Shown here in pieces: positions 11,188-20,689 of a stretch of 64,000 bases of DNA (position 1 is the stretch's first letter; each line of letters opens with the position of its first letter). Where the stretch lies: positions 1-64,000 of the forward strand of contig NZ_BLAE01000062.1 of NCBI RefSeq assembly GCF_009687865.1. The letters are read 5' to 3'. The position numbers and the translations under genes were made by a program. Below the pieces are notes generated by a model. That model had not been told where the DNA came from. It saw nothing but the letters and a program-made list of their open reading frames with translations, and ran no database searches. This stretch comes from Acrocarpospora macrocephala. GTDB lineage: Bacteria; Actinomycetota; Actinomycetes; Streptosporangiales; Streptosporangiaceae.

Positions 11188-12090
11188 GTGTCTACCCCTG
11201 AAGTCTCCCCGTCCGTCGGCACCGCCCGCGTCAAGCGCGGCATGGCCGAGATGCTCAAGGGGGGCGTGATCATGGACGTCGTCACCCCGGAGCAGGCGAA
11301 GATCGCCGAGGACGCGGGCGCGGTCGCGGTCATGGCGTTGGAGCGCGTGCCCGCCGACATCCGCGCGCAGGGCGGCGTGTCCCGGATGAGCGACCCCGAC
11401 ATGATCGACGGCATCATCGCCGCGGTGTCGATCCCGGTCATGGCCAAGGCCAGGATCGGCCACTTCGTGGAAGCCCAGGTGCTGATGTCGCTGGGCGTCG
11501 ACTACATCGACGAGTCCGAGGTGCTGACCCCCGCCGACTACGCCAACCACATCGACAAGTGGCGTTTCACCGTGCCGTTCGTGTGCGGCGCGACCAACCT
11601 GGGCGAGGCGCTGCGCCGGATCACCGAGGGCGCGGCCATGATCCGCTCCAAGGGCGAGGCGGGCACCGGCGACGTCTCCAACGCGGTCACCCACATGCGG
11701 ACCATCCGGGGCGAGATCAAGCGCCTCACCTCGCTGCCCGAGGACGAGCTCTACGTGGCGGCCAAGGAGCTGCAGGCGCCGTACGAGCTGGTCGCCGAGG
11801 TCGCGAAGACCGGCAAGTTGCCGGTGGTGCTGTTCACCGCGGGCGGCATCGCCACCCCCGCCGACGCCGCCATGATGATGCAGCTCGGCGCCGAGGGCGT
11901 CTTCGTCGGCTCCGGCATCTTCAAGTCCGGCAACCCGGCCGAGCGCGCCGCCGCCATCGTCAAGGCCACCACCTTCCACGACGACCCCGACGTCATCGCC
12001 AAGGTCTCCCGCGGCCTCGGCGAGGCCATGGTCGGCATCAACGTGGAGGAGATCCCGGCCCCGCACCGGCTGGCCGAGCGCGGCTGGTGA
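11188..12090 (+). CDS. pdxS: Pyridoxal 5'-phosphate synthase lyase subunit
   Basis: 300 residues, GTG start with GTGAGG 7 nt upstream. A (beta/alpha)8 PdxS/SNZ protein: [20 protein letters not shown], the catalytic lysine in [10 protein letters not shown], the second lysine block [12 protein letters not shown], and the phosphate-binding [13 protein letters not shown] near the C-terminus. It condenses ribose 5-phosphate, glyceraldehyde 3-phosphate and ammonia to make PLP directly. The glutaminase partner PdxT overlaps its stop by 4 bp. Length matches the family. Confidence 0.98.
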   Translation: MSTPEVSPSVGTARVKRGMAEMLKGGVIMDVVTPEQAKIAEDAGAVAVMALERVPADIRAQGGVSRMSDPDMIDGIIAAVSIPVMAKARIGHFVEAQVLMSLGVDYIDESEVLTPADYANHIDKWRFTVPFVCGATNLGEALRRITEGAAMIRSKGEAGTGDVSNAVTHMRTIRGEIKRLTSLPEDELYVAAKELQAPYELVAEVAKTGKLPVVLFTAGGIATPADAAMMMQLGAEGVFVGSGIFKSGNPAERAAAIVKATTFHDDPDVIAKVSRGLGEAMVGINVEEIPAPHRLAERGW

Positions 12091-12668
12091 CTCACGTGAA
12101 GATCGGCGTGCTCGCCCTGCAAGGGGACGTGCGCGAACATCTGCGCGCCCTGGCCTCCGTCGGCGCGCACGGCATGTCGGTACGGCGTCCCGAGGAACTC
12201 GAAGCGGTGGACGCCCTGGTGATCCCGGGCGGCGAGTCCACCACGATCTGGAAGCTCGCCGTCGCCTTCGACCTGCTCGAACCGCTCCGGGCGCGGATCA
12301 AGGAAGGGCTGCCCGCCTTCGGCTCCTGCGCCGGGATGATCATGCTGGCCGACCGCATCCAGGGCGGGATCGACGGCCAGCAGACCCTCGGCGGCATCGA
12401 CATGGTGGTCCGCCGCAACGCCTTCGGCCGCCAGGTCGACTCCTTCGAGGCCGACCTCGACTTCGCCGGGCGCGGGCCGCTGCGCGCGGTGTTCATCCGA
12501 GCCCCCTGGGTGGAGTCCGTGGGCGCCGATGTCGAAGTGCTGGCCCGCGCTGGCGATAGGATCGTCGCGGTCCGTCAGGGGCCGTTGCTCGCGACGTCCT
12601 TCCACCCGGAGCTCACGGGTGACGCGCGGGTCCATTCGTATTTCGTTGAGATGGTAAGGGAGCTCTAG
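12087..12668 (+). CDS. pdxT: Pyridoxal 5'-phosphate synthase glutaminase subunit
   Basis: 193 residues from the GTG that overlaps the pdxS stop (GTGA); a second GTG at 12096 gives [12 protein letters not shown] and matches the family start equally well. It is a class I glutamine amidotransferase: IPGGESTT, nucleophile Cys in GSCAGMI and the His/Glu pair in FHPEL. It supplies ammonia from glutamine to PdxS inside the PdxST complex. Stop is 3 nt before the yebC start. Confidence 0.97.
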   Translation: MTHVKIGVLALQGDVREHLRALASVGAHGMSVRRPEELEAVDALVIPGGESTTIWKLAVAFDLLEPLRARIKEGLPAFGSCAGMIMLADRIQGGIDGQQTLGGIDMVVRRNAFGRQVDSFEADLDFAGRGPLRAVFIRAPWVESVGADVEVLARAGDRIVAVRQGPLLATSFHPELTGDARVHSYFVEMVREL

Positions 12669-12671
12669 GCG

Positions 12672-13451
12672 ATGTCCGGCCACTCCAAATGGGCGACGAC
12701 GAAGCACAAGAAGGCCGCGCTCGACTCCAAGCGCGGCAAGCTCTTCGCCAAGCTCATCAAGAACATCGAGGTAGCGGCCAGGACCGGCGGTCCCGACCCG
12801 GAGGGCAATCCGACCCTCTACGACGCCATCACCAAGGCCAAGAAGAGCTCGGTCCCCAACGACAACATCGAGCGCGCCCGCAAGCGCGGCGGGGGCCTGG
12901 AAGCCGGTGGCGCCGACTGGCAGACCATCATGTACGAGGGCTACGGCCCCAACGGCGTCGCCGTCCTGATCGAGTGCCTCACCGACAACCGCAACCGGGC
13001 CGCCTCCGAGGTCCGGGTCGCGCTCACCCGCAACGGCGGCTCGCTGGCCGACCCCAACTCGGTGTCGTACATGTTCAATCGCAAGGGCGTCGTCATCGTG
13101 TCCAAGCTGGTCTCCGAGACCAAGGCGGGCCGGGTCGAGCTGACCGAGGACCAGGTGCTCGACGCCGTTCTGGACGCGGGCGCGGAAGAGGTCAACGACC
13201 TGGGCGAGTCCTTCGAGATCGTGTCGGAGGCGGCCGATCTGGTGCCGGTGCGCAAGGCGCTGCAGGAGGCGGGCATCGACTACGACTCCGCGGAGAGCAG
13301 CTTCATGCCGTCCATCAGCGTGCCCGTGGACGAGGAGGGCGCGCGCAAGGTGTTCCGCCTGATCGACGCGCTGGAGGACTCCGACGACGTGCAGAACGTG
13401 TGGGCGAACGTGGACGTCTCCGACGAGATCCTGGAGAAGCTGGACGCCTGA
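12672..13451 (+). CDS. yebC: YebC/PmpR family protein
   Basis: 259 residues, beginning [18 protein letters not shown], with [19 protein letters not shown] and the three-domain YebC layout complete. Family members were called transcriptional regulators; some bind ribosomes and help translate proline-rich stretches. It lies 3 nt after pdxT, and yebC next to ruvC is a conserved bacterial arrangement. Its position gives no clear link to PLP synthesis. Confidence 0.97.
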   Translation: MSGHSKWATTKHKKAALDSKRGKLFAKLIKNIEVAARTGGPDPEGNPTLYDAITKAKKSSVPNDNIERARKRGGGLEAGGADWQTIMYEGYGPNGVAVLIECLTDNRNRAASEVRVALTRNGGSLADPNSVSYMFNRKGVVIVSKLVSETKAGRVELTEDQVLDAVLDAGAEEVNDLGESFEIVSEAADLVPVRKALQEAGIDYDSAESSFMPSISVPVDEEGARKVFRLIDALEDSDDVQNVWANVDVSDEILEKLDA

Positions 13452-13482
13452 AATTCGTTCGCTCCGGGGTCGCCGGGCGGAA

Positions 13483-13488
13483 TACGGT
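13483..13488 (+). promoter_or_regulatory. -10-like box of the acetyltransferase gene
   Basis: TACGGT lies 8 nt before the GTG at 13497, and no ribosome binding site is present, which suggests a leaderless transcript. No good -35 match stands at the usual distance. Confidence 0.4.
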
Positions 13489-13496
13489 GGGCGGTT

Positions 13497-14648
13497 GTGG
13501 AGATTCGCGATCTGACCGAGGCCGACCTGGACGCCGTGCTGGACGGCCGTAAGCGGGCCTTCGGGCCCCTGTCCGACAGCTCGGCGGCCCTCTGGCGGAG
13601 GTGGGTCCTGCCGTTCCTGGCGGCGGGGCGTTACCTGGGGGCGTTCGACGGGACGCGGCTGGTGGGGACCGCGCGGATCAATCCGTACACGCAGTGGTGG
13701 CACGGGTGGCCGGTGTCCATGGGCGGGGTCGCCAGCGTCACCGTGGCGCCGGAGGATCGCGGCCGGGGGGCCGGGCGGCAGATCGTGCTGGCCGCCCTGG
13801 AGCGTTGCGCCGAGCTCGGGCACGTGGTCTCCGCGCTCTATCCGGCCGCCACGCACCCGTACCGGCGGCTGGGCTGGGAGCACGCGGGCGCTCAGCCGAT
13901 CGCGACCATCCCCGCCGAGGCGCTGCGCGCCATCGCCGCCACCGAGCCGGTCAAGGTCCGCCGGATGGGCCCCGACGACGTGCCCGAGCTGATGTCGGTG
14001 CTCTCCCGCGTGTACGCGGGCACCCGCGCCAGCGGGCCGATCTCCGCCGACGAGGGCACCTGGCGGCTCTGGCTCGACGACGATGACGACTTCTGCTACC
14101 TCGCCGACGACGGGTTCGTGTACTACCGCTGGTCCGGCGAGGACATCGAGGTCGACAACCTGGTGGCCGGGTCCGAGGCCACCGCCCGCGCGCTGTGGTC
14201 CCTGGTCGGCTCGCACGCCACCGTCGCCAAGCGGGTCAAGGCCGCGGTCACGCCCGACGACCCGGTCTTCTGGCTGCTCGCCGACCGCAAGCACGACACG
14301 GTTGAGCAGCACCGCTGGATGTTCCGCCTGATCGACGTGGCCGCGGCGGTCGCCGCGCGCGGCTACCCGGCCGCCGTCACCATGGACGCCGTCGTCCAGG
14401 TCCAGGACCTGCAGCGTCCGGGCAACTCGGGCGCCTGGCGGCTTGAGGTCGCCTCCGGATCCGGTACGGCTACCCGCTCCGATTCCCCCGGAGGACCCAG
14501 CCTCGCCATCGGCGGCCTTTCCGCGCTGTACGCCGGGATCCCCACCGCGACCCTGCGGCGGGCCGGCCTGATGACCGGGCCCGCGGAAGAAGATGAGGCG
14601 CTGGATGCCGCGTTCGCGGCCAAACCGTACATGATCGACTACTTCTGA
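13497..14648 (+). CDS. Eis-type GNAT N-acetyltransferase
   Basis: 383 residues, GTG start 45 bp after yebC. The first GNAT domain has VTVAPEDRGRGAGRQI at about 82-97, the acetyl-CoA pyrophosphate loop. A second, degenerate GNAT-like region follows, then a sterol-carrier-like C-terminal domain from about 280. The chain ends AKPYMIDYF, in keeping with Eis proteins, whose C-terminal carboxylate takes part in catalysis. Eis homologues acetylate aminoglycosides and protein lysines; the natural substrate here is unknown. It sits between yebC and ruvC with no functional tie that I can see. Confidence 0.9.
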   Translation: MEIRDLTEADLDAVLDGRKRAFGPLSDSSAALWRRWVLPFLAAGRYLGAFDGTRLVGTARINPYTQWWHGWPVSMGGVASVTVAPEDRGRGAGRQIVLAALERCAELGHVVSALYPAATHPYRRLGWEHAGAQPIATIPAEALRAIAATEPVKVRRMGPDDVPELMSVLSRVYAGTRASGPISADEGTWRLWLDDDDDFCYLADDGFVYYRWSGEDIEVDNLVAGSEATARALWSLVGSHATVAKRVKAAVTPDDPVFWLLADRKHDTVEQHRWMFRLIDVAAAVAARGYPAAVTMDAVVQVQDLQRPGNSGAWRLEVASGSGTATRSDSPGGPSLAIGGLSALYAGIPTATLRRAGLMTGPAEEDEALDAAFAAKPYMIDYF

Positions 14649-14727
14649 TCGTGTCCCGCGTGCTTGCGCGGCCCCGGTGGAGTAAAGTCTCCGCCGAACA
14701 GGTGTTCGGTGGAGTGGGGGTCTGGGC

Positions 14728-15252
14728 GTGCTCAGGGTGTTGGGGGTCGATCCCGGGCTGACCCGGTGCGGGCTGGGCGCCGTCGAAGGACGGCCGGGCA
14801 CACCGCTCAGCCTGGTGGCCGTCGGCGTGGTGCGCACCCCCGCGGACGACGACATCGGCGCCCGGCTGGTCGCCGTCGAGACCGGGATCGAACGGTGGCT
14901 GGACGACGTGCGGCCGGACGCGGTCGCGGTCGAGCGGGTCTTCGCCCAGCACAACGTGCGCACCGTGATGGGCACCGCGCAGGCCGCCGCCGTGGCCATC
15001 CTCTGCGCGGCCAGGCGCGGGCTGCCCGTCGCGCTGCACACCCCCTCCGAGGTCAAGGCCGCCATCACCGGCAGCGGCACCGCCGACAAGAAGCAGGTCG
15101 GCCTGATGGTGACCCGGCTGCTCCGGCTCGACGCGATGCCCAAACCGGCCGACGCCGCCGACGCCCTCGCCCTGGCCATCTGCCACCTCTGGCGCGGCGC
15201 GGCCCAGAACCGCCTCGCCGACGCCCTCGCCCGAGCGAAGGGGAAGCCGTGA
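14728..15252 (+). CDS. ruvC: Crossover junction endodeoxyribonuclease RuvC
   Basis: 174 residues, GTG start. The RNase H-like fold is clear: first catalytic Asp in [14 protein letters not shown] (about 4-17), Glu in [17 protein letters not shown], and the late acidic pair in [12 protein letters not shown]. It cleaves Holliday junctions symmetrically within the RuvABC complex. Its stop overlaps the ruvA GTG by 4 bp. A TAAAGT box at 14683-14688 may be the -10 of an operon promoter. Confidence 0.98.
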   Translation: MLRVLGVDPGLTRCGLGAVEGRPGTPLSLVAVGVVRTPADDDIGARLVAVETGIERWLDDVRPDAVAVERVFAQHNVRTVMGTAQAAAVAILCAARRGLPVALHTPSEVKAAITGSGTADKKQVGLMVTRLLRLDAMPKPADAADALALAICHLWRGAAQNRLADALARAKGKP

Positions 15253-15866
15253 TCGCATCCGTCTCCGGCCGGGTCACCGCCCTCGCCCCCGACTCCGCCG
15301 TCCTCGAGGTCGGCGGCGTCGGCATCCTCGTGCACTGCACGCCCGGCACCCTGGGCACCCTCCGCACGGGCGAGGCCGCCCGCCTGTTCACCTCGCTGGT
15401 GGTCCGCGAGGAATCCCTGACCTTGTACGGCTTCGCCTCCGACGACGAGCGCGTGGTCTTCGAGATGCTGCAGACCGCCAGCGGCGTCGGCCCCCGGATC
15501 GCGCTGGCCATGCTGGCCGTGCACACGCCGAACGCGCTCCGCGTGGCGGTGGCCGCGGCCGACCTCAAAGCGCTCACCATGGTCCCCGGCATCGGCCAGA
15601 AGGGCGCCCAGCGCATCGTCCTGGAACTCAAGGACAAGCTCGGCACGCCCGAGGAGGCGGTCAACGCCGCCATCAACGGGGGGCGGCGCGCGCCCTGGCG
15701 GGAGCAGGTGCACTCCGGCCTGATCGGGCTGGGCTACTCCACCAGGGACGCCGACGAGGCGGTGGCCGCCGTCGCCCCCGAAGCCGACCTGGAGACCGCG
15801 GCCGGGCGCGCCCCGCAGGTAGCCGTGCTGCTCAAGGCCGCGCTCAGATCGCTGAGCGTGCGATGA
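15249..15866 (+). CDS. ruvA: Holliday junction branch migration protein RuvA
   Basis: 205 residues, GTG overlapping the ruvC stop (GTGA). N-terminal OB fold begins [20 protein letters not shown]; two helix-hairpin-helix motifs follow ([15 protein letters not shown] and [20 protein letters not shown]), then a linker and the C-terminal RuvB-binding domain ([15 protein letters not shown]). RuvA tetramers hold the four-way junction and recruit RuvB. Confidence 0.98.
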   Translation: MIASVSGRVTALAPDSAVLEVGGVGILVHCTPGTLGTLRTGEAARLFTSLVVREESLTLYGFASDDERVVFEMLQTASGVGPRIALAMLAVHTPNALRVAVAAADLKALTMVPGIGQKGAQRIVLELKDKLGTPEEAVNAAINGGRRAPWREQVHSGLIGLGYSTRDADEAVAAVAPEADLETAAGRAPQVAVLLKAALRSLSVR

Positions 15867-15939
15867 TCGCCCGGCGTGGGATGGCCCCTCTGTGCTGGCG
15901 TTCCGCCGGTGGTGTGAATCTTTCAGGCGGGGGGCGGTC

Positions 15940-16989
15940 GTGAGTTTCGATCGGGAGCTGGTCTCGCCCGACGCCGAAGGCGACGAGCGGGTCATCGAGG
16001 CCGCCCTGCGCCCCAAGCGGCTGAGCGAGTTCATCGGCCAGGCGCGGGTGCGCGAACAGCTGTCGCTGGTGCTGCAGAGCGCGCTGCTGCGGGCCAGGCC
16101 GCCGGACCACGTGCTGATGAGCGGCCCGCCCGGCCTGGGCAAGACCACCCTGGCGATGATCATCGCGGCCGAGCTGGGCGCCCCGCTCCGGGTCACCTCG
16201 GGCCCCGCGCTGGAACGCGCGGGCGACCTGGCCGCCATCCTCTCCACCCTCAGCGACGGCGAAGTGCTCTTCATCGACGAGATCCACCGGATGGCCCGCC
16301 CCGCCGAGGAGATGTTGTATCTCGCGATGGAGGACTTCCGCGTCGACATCGTCGTCGGCAAAGGCCCAGGCGCCACCGCCATCCCGCTCGACATCGCGCC
16401 GTTCACCCTGGTCGGCGCCACCACCAGGGCCGGGCTGCTGCCCGCGCCGCTGCGCGACCGCTTCGGCTTCACCGCCCACATGGACTTCTACGAGCGGGAG
16501 GAGCTGGAGCGGGTGCTGTGGCGCTCGGCCCGGCTGCTCTCGGTGGACCTGCCCGGCGAGGCCGCCGAGGAGATCGCCGGCCGCTCCCGGGGCACCCCGC
16601 GCATCGCCAACCGGCTGCTCCGCCGGGTCCGCGACTTCTCCGACGTCCGCGCCGAGGGCCTGATCACCCGGGAGATCGCCTCCGCCGCGCTCAATCTTTA
16701 CGAAGTCGACGCCGAAGGTTTGGACCGGCTCGACCGCGCCGTCCTCACCGCGCTGCTGCGCCGCTTCGGCGGCGGCCCGGTCGGCCTGTCCACCCTGGCC
16801 GTCGCGGTGGGGGAGGAGCCGGAGACCGTCGAGGTCGTGGCCGAACCCTTCCTGGTCCGGCAGGGTCTGCTGGCCCGCACGCCGCGGGGCCGGGTGGCGA
16901 CCGCCGCCGCGTGGACGCATTTCGGCCTCGTGCCGCCGCCGGGCGCGTTCGGCGCCCTCGACGCGTTCGGGGTCGCCGATGAGGAGTAG
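15940..16989 (+). CDS. ruvB: Holliday junction branch migration DNA helicase RuvB
   Basis: 349 residues from GTG 15940, preceded by a purine-rich GGCGGGGGGCGG; the frame is open 16 codons upstream but lacks family similarity. AAA+ ATPase: [13 protein letters not shown], Walker [10 protein letters not shown], Walker B LFIDEIHR, sensor 1 [11 protein letters not shown], arginine finger region PLRDRFG, and the C-terminal winged helix with RTPRGRVAT. It drives branch migration with RuvA. It begins 73 bp after ruvA and ends the ruvCAB group. Confidence 0.98.
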   Translation: MSFDRELVSPDAEGDERVIEAALRPKRLSEFIGQARVREQLSLVLQSALLRARPPDHVLMSGPPGLGKTTLAMIIAAELGAPLRVTSGPALERAGDLAAILSTLSDGEVLFIDEIHRMARPAEEMLYLAMEDFRVDIVVGKGPGATAIPLDIAPFTLVGATTRAGLLPAPLRDRFGFTAHMDFYEREELERVLWRSARLLSVDLPGEAAEEIAGRSRGTPRIANRLLRRVRDFSDVRAEGLITREIASAALNLYEVDAEGLDRLDRAVLTALLRRFGGGPVGLSTLAVAVGEEPETVEVVAEPFLVRQGLLARTPRGRVATAAAWTHFGLVPPPGAFGALDAFGVADEE

Positions 16990-17295
16990 TTTCCTCCCTT
17001 CGTGACCGGGCACGGGGGCTCGCTGTGGGCGAAAGGCGTACACGGATGCCATAGGGTGTGCTACGGATCACAGATCGGTTGCAAGGGCGTGAAACCCGGA
17101 ACTTTCCCGCGCGCCTAAACGTGGGTTCGTTGCCGGGCTTCTCACCGCTCGCCTACACTGCGTGGCTTGGCTGGCTGTGTAGGCTGACGTGCTGAGCGGC
17201 ACATTGGCGGCACTCAGCGGCCTGGCCCGGGCAGGCGTACACCTGTGTGACCTCCGGCGCGTTAGGCCGGTCATCTCGTACCGAAGGAGAGCCCC
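16990..17295 (+). promoter_or_regulatory. ruvB-yajC intergenic region with candidate promoter and inverted repeat
   Basis: This 306-bp gap contains no gene I can support. A sigma-70-like promoter is visible: TTGCCG (17130-17135), 18-bp spacer, TACACT (17154-17159), giving a leader of about 130 nt to yajC. Overlapping the -10 box is an 8-bp perfect inverted repeat, GCCTACAC (17151-17158) and GTGTAGGC (17177-17184), which could be an operator or an early leader hairpin. GGAGAG precedes the yajC GTG. Confidence 0.5.
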
Positions 17296-17673
17296 GTGGA
17301 AGGGCTTGCGCAGTTCCTCCCGATCATCCTGTTGATCGTGGTGTTCTACTTTCTGCTCATCCGTCCGCAGCGTAAGCGGCAGCAGGAGCAGGTCGCGATG
17401 CAGAACTCCCTCACGGTGGGCTCTCGCGTCATGACGACGACCGGTCTGTTCGCCACCGTGGTCGGTTTCCTGGACGACGACGTGCTGCTGGAGATCGCGC
17501 CCGGCGTGGAGACGCGCTGGATCAAGGCCGCCATCGGCCGCGTGATCACCTCGGGCGAGGAGCCGGAGGATCCCGATGAGGTGGACGCCGACTCTGACGC
17601 CGAGGACGCAGTGGATGAGGAAACGGTGGTAGACGCCCCTGAGAAGGGGGATCAGAGTACCAAGAAGTCCTGA
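17296..17673 (+). CDS. yajC: Preprotein translocase subunit YajC
   Basis: 125 residues, GTG start with GGAGAG 6 nt upstream. One membrane segment at about 6-22 (FLPIILLIVVFYFLLIRPQ), the YajC signature RPQRKRQQEQ, then a small soluble domain SLTVGSRVMTTTGLFATVVG and an acidic tail. YajC associates with SecDF and the SecYEG translocon. It lies 42 bp before secD. Confidence 0.96.
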   Translation: MEGLAQFLPIILLIVVFYFLLIRPQRKRQQEQVAMQNSLTVGSRVMTTTGLFATVVGFLDDDVLLEIAPGVETRWIKAAIGRVITSGEEPEDPDEVDADSDAEDAVDEETVVDAPEKGDQSTKKS

Positions 17674-17715
17674 CTCACCTCATTGAAGACCCCTTGACCG
17701 AAAGACTGACCACCA

Positions 17716-19446
17716 GTGGCCCCACCGACAAGTAGCCAGATCAAGCCCGGACGTACGCTCCTGGTGCTGCTGGCGATCATCCTCGCCATGGGCGCGGCGA
17801 CGATCCTGCAGAAGGCGTTCATTCCGAAGTTCGGCCTGGACCTGGCCGGCGGCACGACGGTGACCCTGTCACCGGAGACGCTGGACAAGAAGGCGCCGCC
17901 GGAGGAGAGCCTCAACCGGGCCGTCAACATCATCCGCGACCGCGTCAACGGCACCGGCATCTCCGACGCCCAGGTCGCCAAATCCGGCAGCAACATTCTG
18001 ATCCAGATCCCTGGGGCCGGTCAGGAACAGGCGGAGAAGCTGGTGACCACCGCCGAGCTCCGGTTCCGCCAGGTGCTGGCCATCGGTCCCGCCCAGGACA
18101 CGCCGGCGCCGCTGCCCAGCGCGGCTCCCAGCGGATCCCCGGCGGCTTCTCCCGCCGGTTCGCCGCCCGCCGCTTCGTCCGAGCCGTCCGCGAGCGCCAG
18201 CCCCGCGGGCCGTGCCCTCTCCAAGGCGCTCACCGCGCCGTCGCCGAGCGGGACCGCCCAGCCCGAGCCCAGCGCGTCGGCCAGCCCGGGCGCGAGCACG
18301 GAGCCGTCGCCGCTGGCGACGAGCAGGGCCACCACCCCGCCCGCGGACGACCCGCTGGCCGGGCAGGACCTGAGCGGCATCGACCCGGCCGTGCTCCAGC
18401 AGTTCAGGGACCTGAAGTGCTCGGCCACCAACTTCGGCCAGGGCAACCAGGACGACCCGGACAAGCAGTACGCGGCGTGTGACACCAGCGGCCAGATCAA
18501 GTACATCCTGGACAAGGCCGCGGTCCGGGGCACCGAACTCGCGGACGCCTCCGCGGGCACCGACCCGACCACCGGCGAATGGATCGTCCAGGTCGACTTC
18601 AAGAGCGCGGGCGCCACCCAGTTCGCCGACATCACCCGCCGGATCACCACGCTGCCGCAGCCGCGCAACCAGCTGGCCACGGTGCTGGACGGCGCGGTCA
18701 TCGTCGCGCCGACCATCAACGAGGCGATCCCCGGCGGCCGGGCCCGCATCTCCGGCGGCTTCACCCAGGTGACCGCCAGCGACCTGGCCGACCAGCTCAA
18801 GTACGGCGCGCTGCCGCTGAAGTTCAACACCAGCTCGGTCGTGTCGGTCTCCTCGACGCTCGGCGCCGACCAGCTGCGCGGCGGCCTGATCTCGGGCGCC
18901 ATCGGCCTCGTGATCGTCATGCTGTACCTGCTGCTGTACTACCGGGGCCTCGGCCTCGTCGGCATCGCCAGCCTCGGCGTCGCCACGGTCGTGACCTACC
19001 TGTCGGTCGCCGTGCTGAGCGAGAACGCGGGCTTCCGCCTGTCGCTCCCGCACATCATCGGCCTGGTGGTCTCGATCGGCATCACCGCCGACTCCTTCAT
19101 CGTCTTCTTCGAACGGATGCGAGACGAGATGAAGGAGGGCCGCCGCTCGATGCGGGCCGCGGTCGAGGTGGCCTGGCGGCGGGCCCGCCGGACCATCCTG
19201 GTGGCCGACGCGGTCATGTTCATCGCCGCCGTGGTGCTCTACTTCCTGGCCGTCGGCGACGTGGCGGGCTTCGCGTTCGCGATGGGCCTCACCACGGTCA
19301 TCGACGTCGTGGTGGTGTTCCTGTTCACCAAGCCGCTGATGTCCCTGGTGGCGCGCACCAAGTTCTTCTCCAAGGGGCACAAGCTGTCCGGTCTCGACGC
19401 CGAACGCATGGCCCGCTCCGAGTCTCAGACCATGCAGGAGGCATGA
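17716..19446 (+). CDS. secD: Protein translocase subunit SecD
   Basis: 576 residues, GTG start. First membrane segment at about 14-35, then FGLDLAGGTTVTLSP, the large P1 domain, and five membrane helices from about 390 with the GITADSFIVFFERMRDEMKEG motif that carries the conserved Asp used in proton coupling. An Ala/Ser/Pro-rich stretch at about 125-212 is inserted into the P1 region; it is low-complexity and probably an extended extracytoplasmic linker. SecD pulls translocating proteins outward with SecF, using proton motive force. The stop overlaps the secF start. Confidence 0.97.
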   Translation: MAPPTSSQIKPGRTLLVLLAIILAMGAATILQKAFIPKFGLDLAGGTTVTLSPETLDKKAPPEESLNRAVNIIRDRVNGTGISDAQVAKSGSNILIQIPGAGQEQAEKLVTTAELRFRQVLAIGPAQDTPAPLPSAAPSGSPAASPAGSPPAASSEPSASASPAGRALSKALTAPSPSGTAQPEPSASASPGASTEPSPLATSRATTPPADDPLAGQDLSGIDPAVLQQFRDLKCSATNFGQGNQDDPDKQYAACDTSGQIKYILDKAAVRGTELADASAGTDPTTGEWIVQVDFKSAGATQFADITRRITTLPQPRNQLATVLDGAVIVAPTINEAIPGGRARISGGFTQVTASDLADQLKYGALPLKFNTSSVVSVSSTLGADQLRGGLISGAIGLVIVMLYLLLYYRGLGLVGIASLGVATVVTYLSVAVLSENAGFRLSLPHIIGLVVSIGITADSFIVFFERMRDEMKEGRRSMRAAVEVAWRRARRTILVADAVMFIAAVVLYFLAVGDVAGFAFAMGLTTVIDVVVVFLFTKPLMSLVARTKFFSKGHKLSGLDAERMARSESQTMQEA

Positions 19447-20489
19447 TGCCGGGCGTCATCAGCCGCCTCTACCGCGGCGACATCAACATCGACTTCGTCG
19501 GCAAGCGCAAGATCTGGTACGGGCTTTCGGCCTTCCTGCTCGTCTTCTCGATCGTCGGGTTGATCGTCAACAACGGCCTCAACCTGGGCGTGGAGTTCCG
19601 GGGCGGCTCGGTCTTCGACTTCGCCAGGACGCCGACCTCGTCGGTGGAGTCGGTCCGCGCCACCATGAGCGACGCGGGCGTGCACCAGATCATCGTCCAG
19701 GAGGCGGGCACCGCCAACTGGCGGGTCACCACCGAGAGCCTGTCCACGGCCCAGGTGAGCGAGGTCCAGCAGGCCGTCGCCACCGAGTACGGGATCGCGA
19801 AGAACCAGGTCAGCTCGCAGGTGATCGGCGCGACCTGGGGCGGTGAGGTCTCCGAGAAGGCCGTCATCGGCCTGATCGTGTTCATGGTCGCGATCATGCT
19901 GTACCTGACCATCGCGTTCGAGTGGCAGATGGCCCTGGCGGCCATCGTGGCCCTCGTGCACGACCTGGTGATCACCGCGGGCGTGTACGCGTGGTCGGGC
20001 TTCGAGGTGACCCCGGCGACCATGCTGGGCTTCCTCACGATCCTCGGCTACTCGCTGTACGACGCGGTCGTGGTGTTCGACATGATCAAGGAGGTGACCG
20101 GGAAGCTGGGCACGTCGGCGAAGATGACCTACACGCAGGCGGCCAACAACGCCCTCAGTCACACCCTGATCCGGTCGCTGAACACCTCGCTGGTCGCGAT
20201 CCTGCCGGTGGCGGCGATCCTGTTCATCGGCACCACGCTGCTCGGCGCGGGCACGCTGAAGGACCTGTCGCTGGCGCTGTTCGTGGGCATGCTGGTCGGC
20301 ACCTACTCCTCGATCTGCGTGGCGACCCCGATCCTGGTGTCGCTCAAGGAGCGGGAGCCGCAGTGGCAGGCCCTGGCCCGCCGGGTCGCCCAGCGCGAGG
20401 CCTCGGAGGCCAAGCAGTCCACCTCCAAGACCACCGCGAAGGCCAAGACGGAGCCGGTCGGCGCCGCCAAGGCCAAGCCCAAGAAGTAA
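19446..20489 (+). CDS. secF: Protein translocase subunit SecF
   Basis: 347 residues. Of two adjacent ATG codons, 19446 is chosen since GGAG lies 5 nt upstream; 19443 would be too close. Six membrane segments: the first near 25-45, then NLGVEFRGGSVFDF and the P4 domain, then a cluster from about 135 with GFLTILGYSLYDAVVVFDMIKE. The C-terminus is a Lys/Ala-rich tail. It partners SecD and YajC. A strong stem-loop follows. Confidence 0.97.
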   Translation: MPGVISRLYRGDINIDFVGKRKIWYGLSAFLLVFSIVGLIVNNGLNLGVEFRGGSVFDFARTPTSSVESVRATMSDAGVHQIIVQEAGTANWRVTTESLSTAQVSEVQQAVATEYGIAKNQVSSQVIGATWGGEVSEKAVIGLIVFMVAIMLYLTIAFEWQMALAAIVALVHDLVITAGVYAWSGFEVTPATMLGFLTILGYSLYDAVVVFDMIKEVTGKLGTSAKMTYTQAANNALSHTLIRSLNTSLVAILPVAAILFIGTTLLGAGTLKDLSLALFVGMLVGTYSSICVATPILVSLKEREPQWQALARRVAQREASEAKQSTSKTTAKAKTEPVGAAKAKPKK

Positions 20490-20503
20490 CCTTCCGCTCG
20501 CTC

Positions 20504-20541
20504 GGACACCCCGCGATCCCTGCCAGGGACGCGGGGTGTCC
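20504..20541 (+). terminator. Terminator of the yajC-secD-secF operon
   Basis: Stem of 12 bp (GGACACCCCGCG / CGCGGGGTGTCC), one bulged A, then 5 bp (TCCCT / AGGGA) closing a 3-nt loop, 14 nt after the secF stop. Very stable; followed by TGCGTTTAAA. Confidence 0.85.
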
Positions 20542-20588
20542 TGCGTTTAAAGCGTGCTGTGTTCATGGCCGATCCTTCGGATCGGCGG

Positions 20589-20677
20589 GCTTGGCCGCCT
20601 TCAGCCTGTGTCTTCCCTCGTCACTCCGGCCGCTTCGCGACCTGCGTTCCTCAGTCCAGACACAGGCGCGGCCAAGC
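20589..20677. repeat. 89-bp element with 20-bp terminal inverted repeats
   Basis: The right end is AGACACAGGC plus GCGGCCAAGC (20658-20677); the left end is GCTTGGCCGC (20589-20598) and GCCTGTGTCT (20604-20613), its exact complement apart from a 5-nt CTTCA insertion between the halves. The 44-bp centre has no gene. A separate perfect hairpin CCGATCC-TTC-GGATCGG sits just outside at 20569-20585. The element ends where the apt -10 box begins. It could be a small palindromic mobile repeat or a structured RNA; only a genome-wide copy count can tell. Confidence 0.7.
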
Positions 20678-20683
20678 TAAGGT
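20678..20683 (+). promoter_or_regulatory. -10-like box of apt, leaderless
   Basis: TAAGGT is 6 nt before the GTG of apt. There is no ribosome binding site. A weak -35-like CAGACA (20657-20662) lies inside the right arm of the inverted-repeat element. Confidence 0.5.
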
Positions 20684-20689
20684 GGGCGG

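Noticed and set aside
11751-16481. Very long minus-strand open frame of 1576 codons, and similar ones at 33192-38507 and 40927-45198
   Set aside because: They run antisense to sets of well-identified genes, have no family features and arise from the high GC content at third positions.
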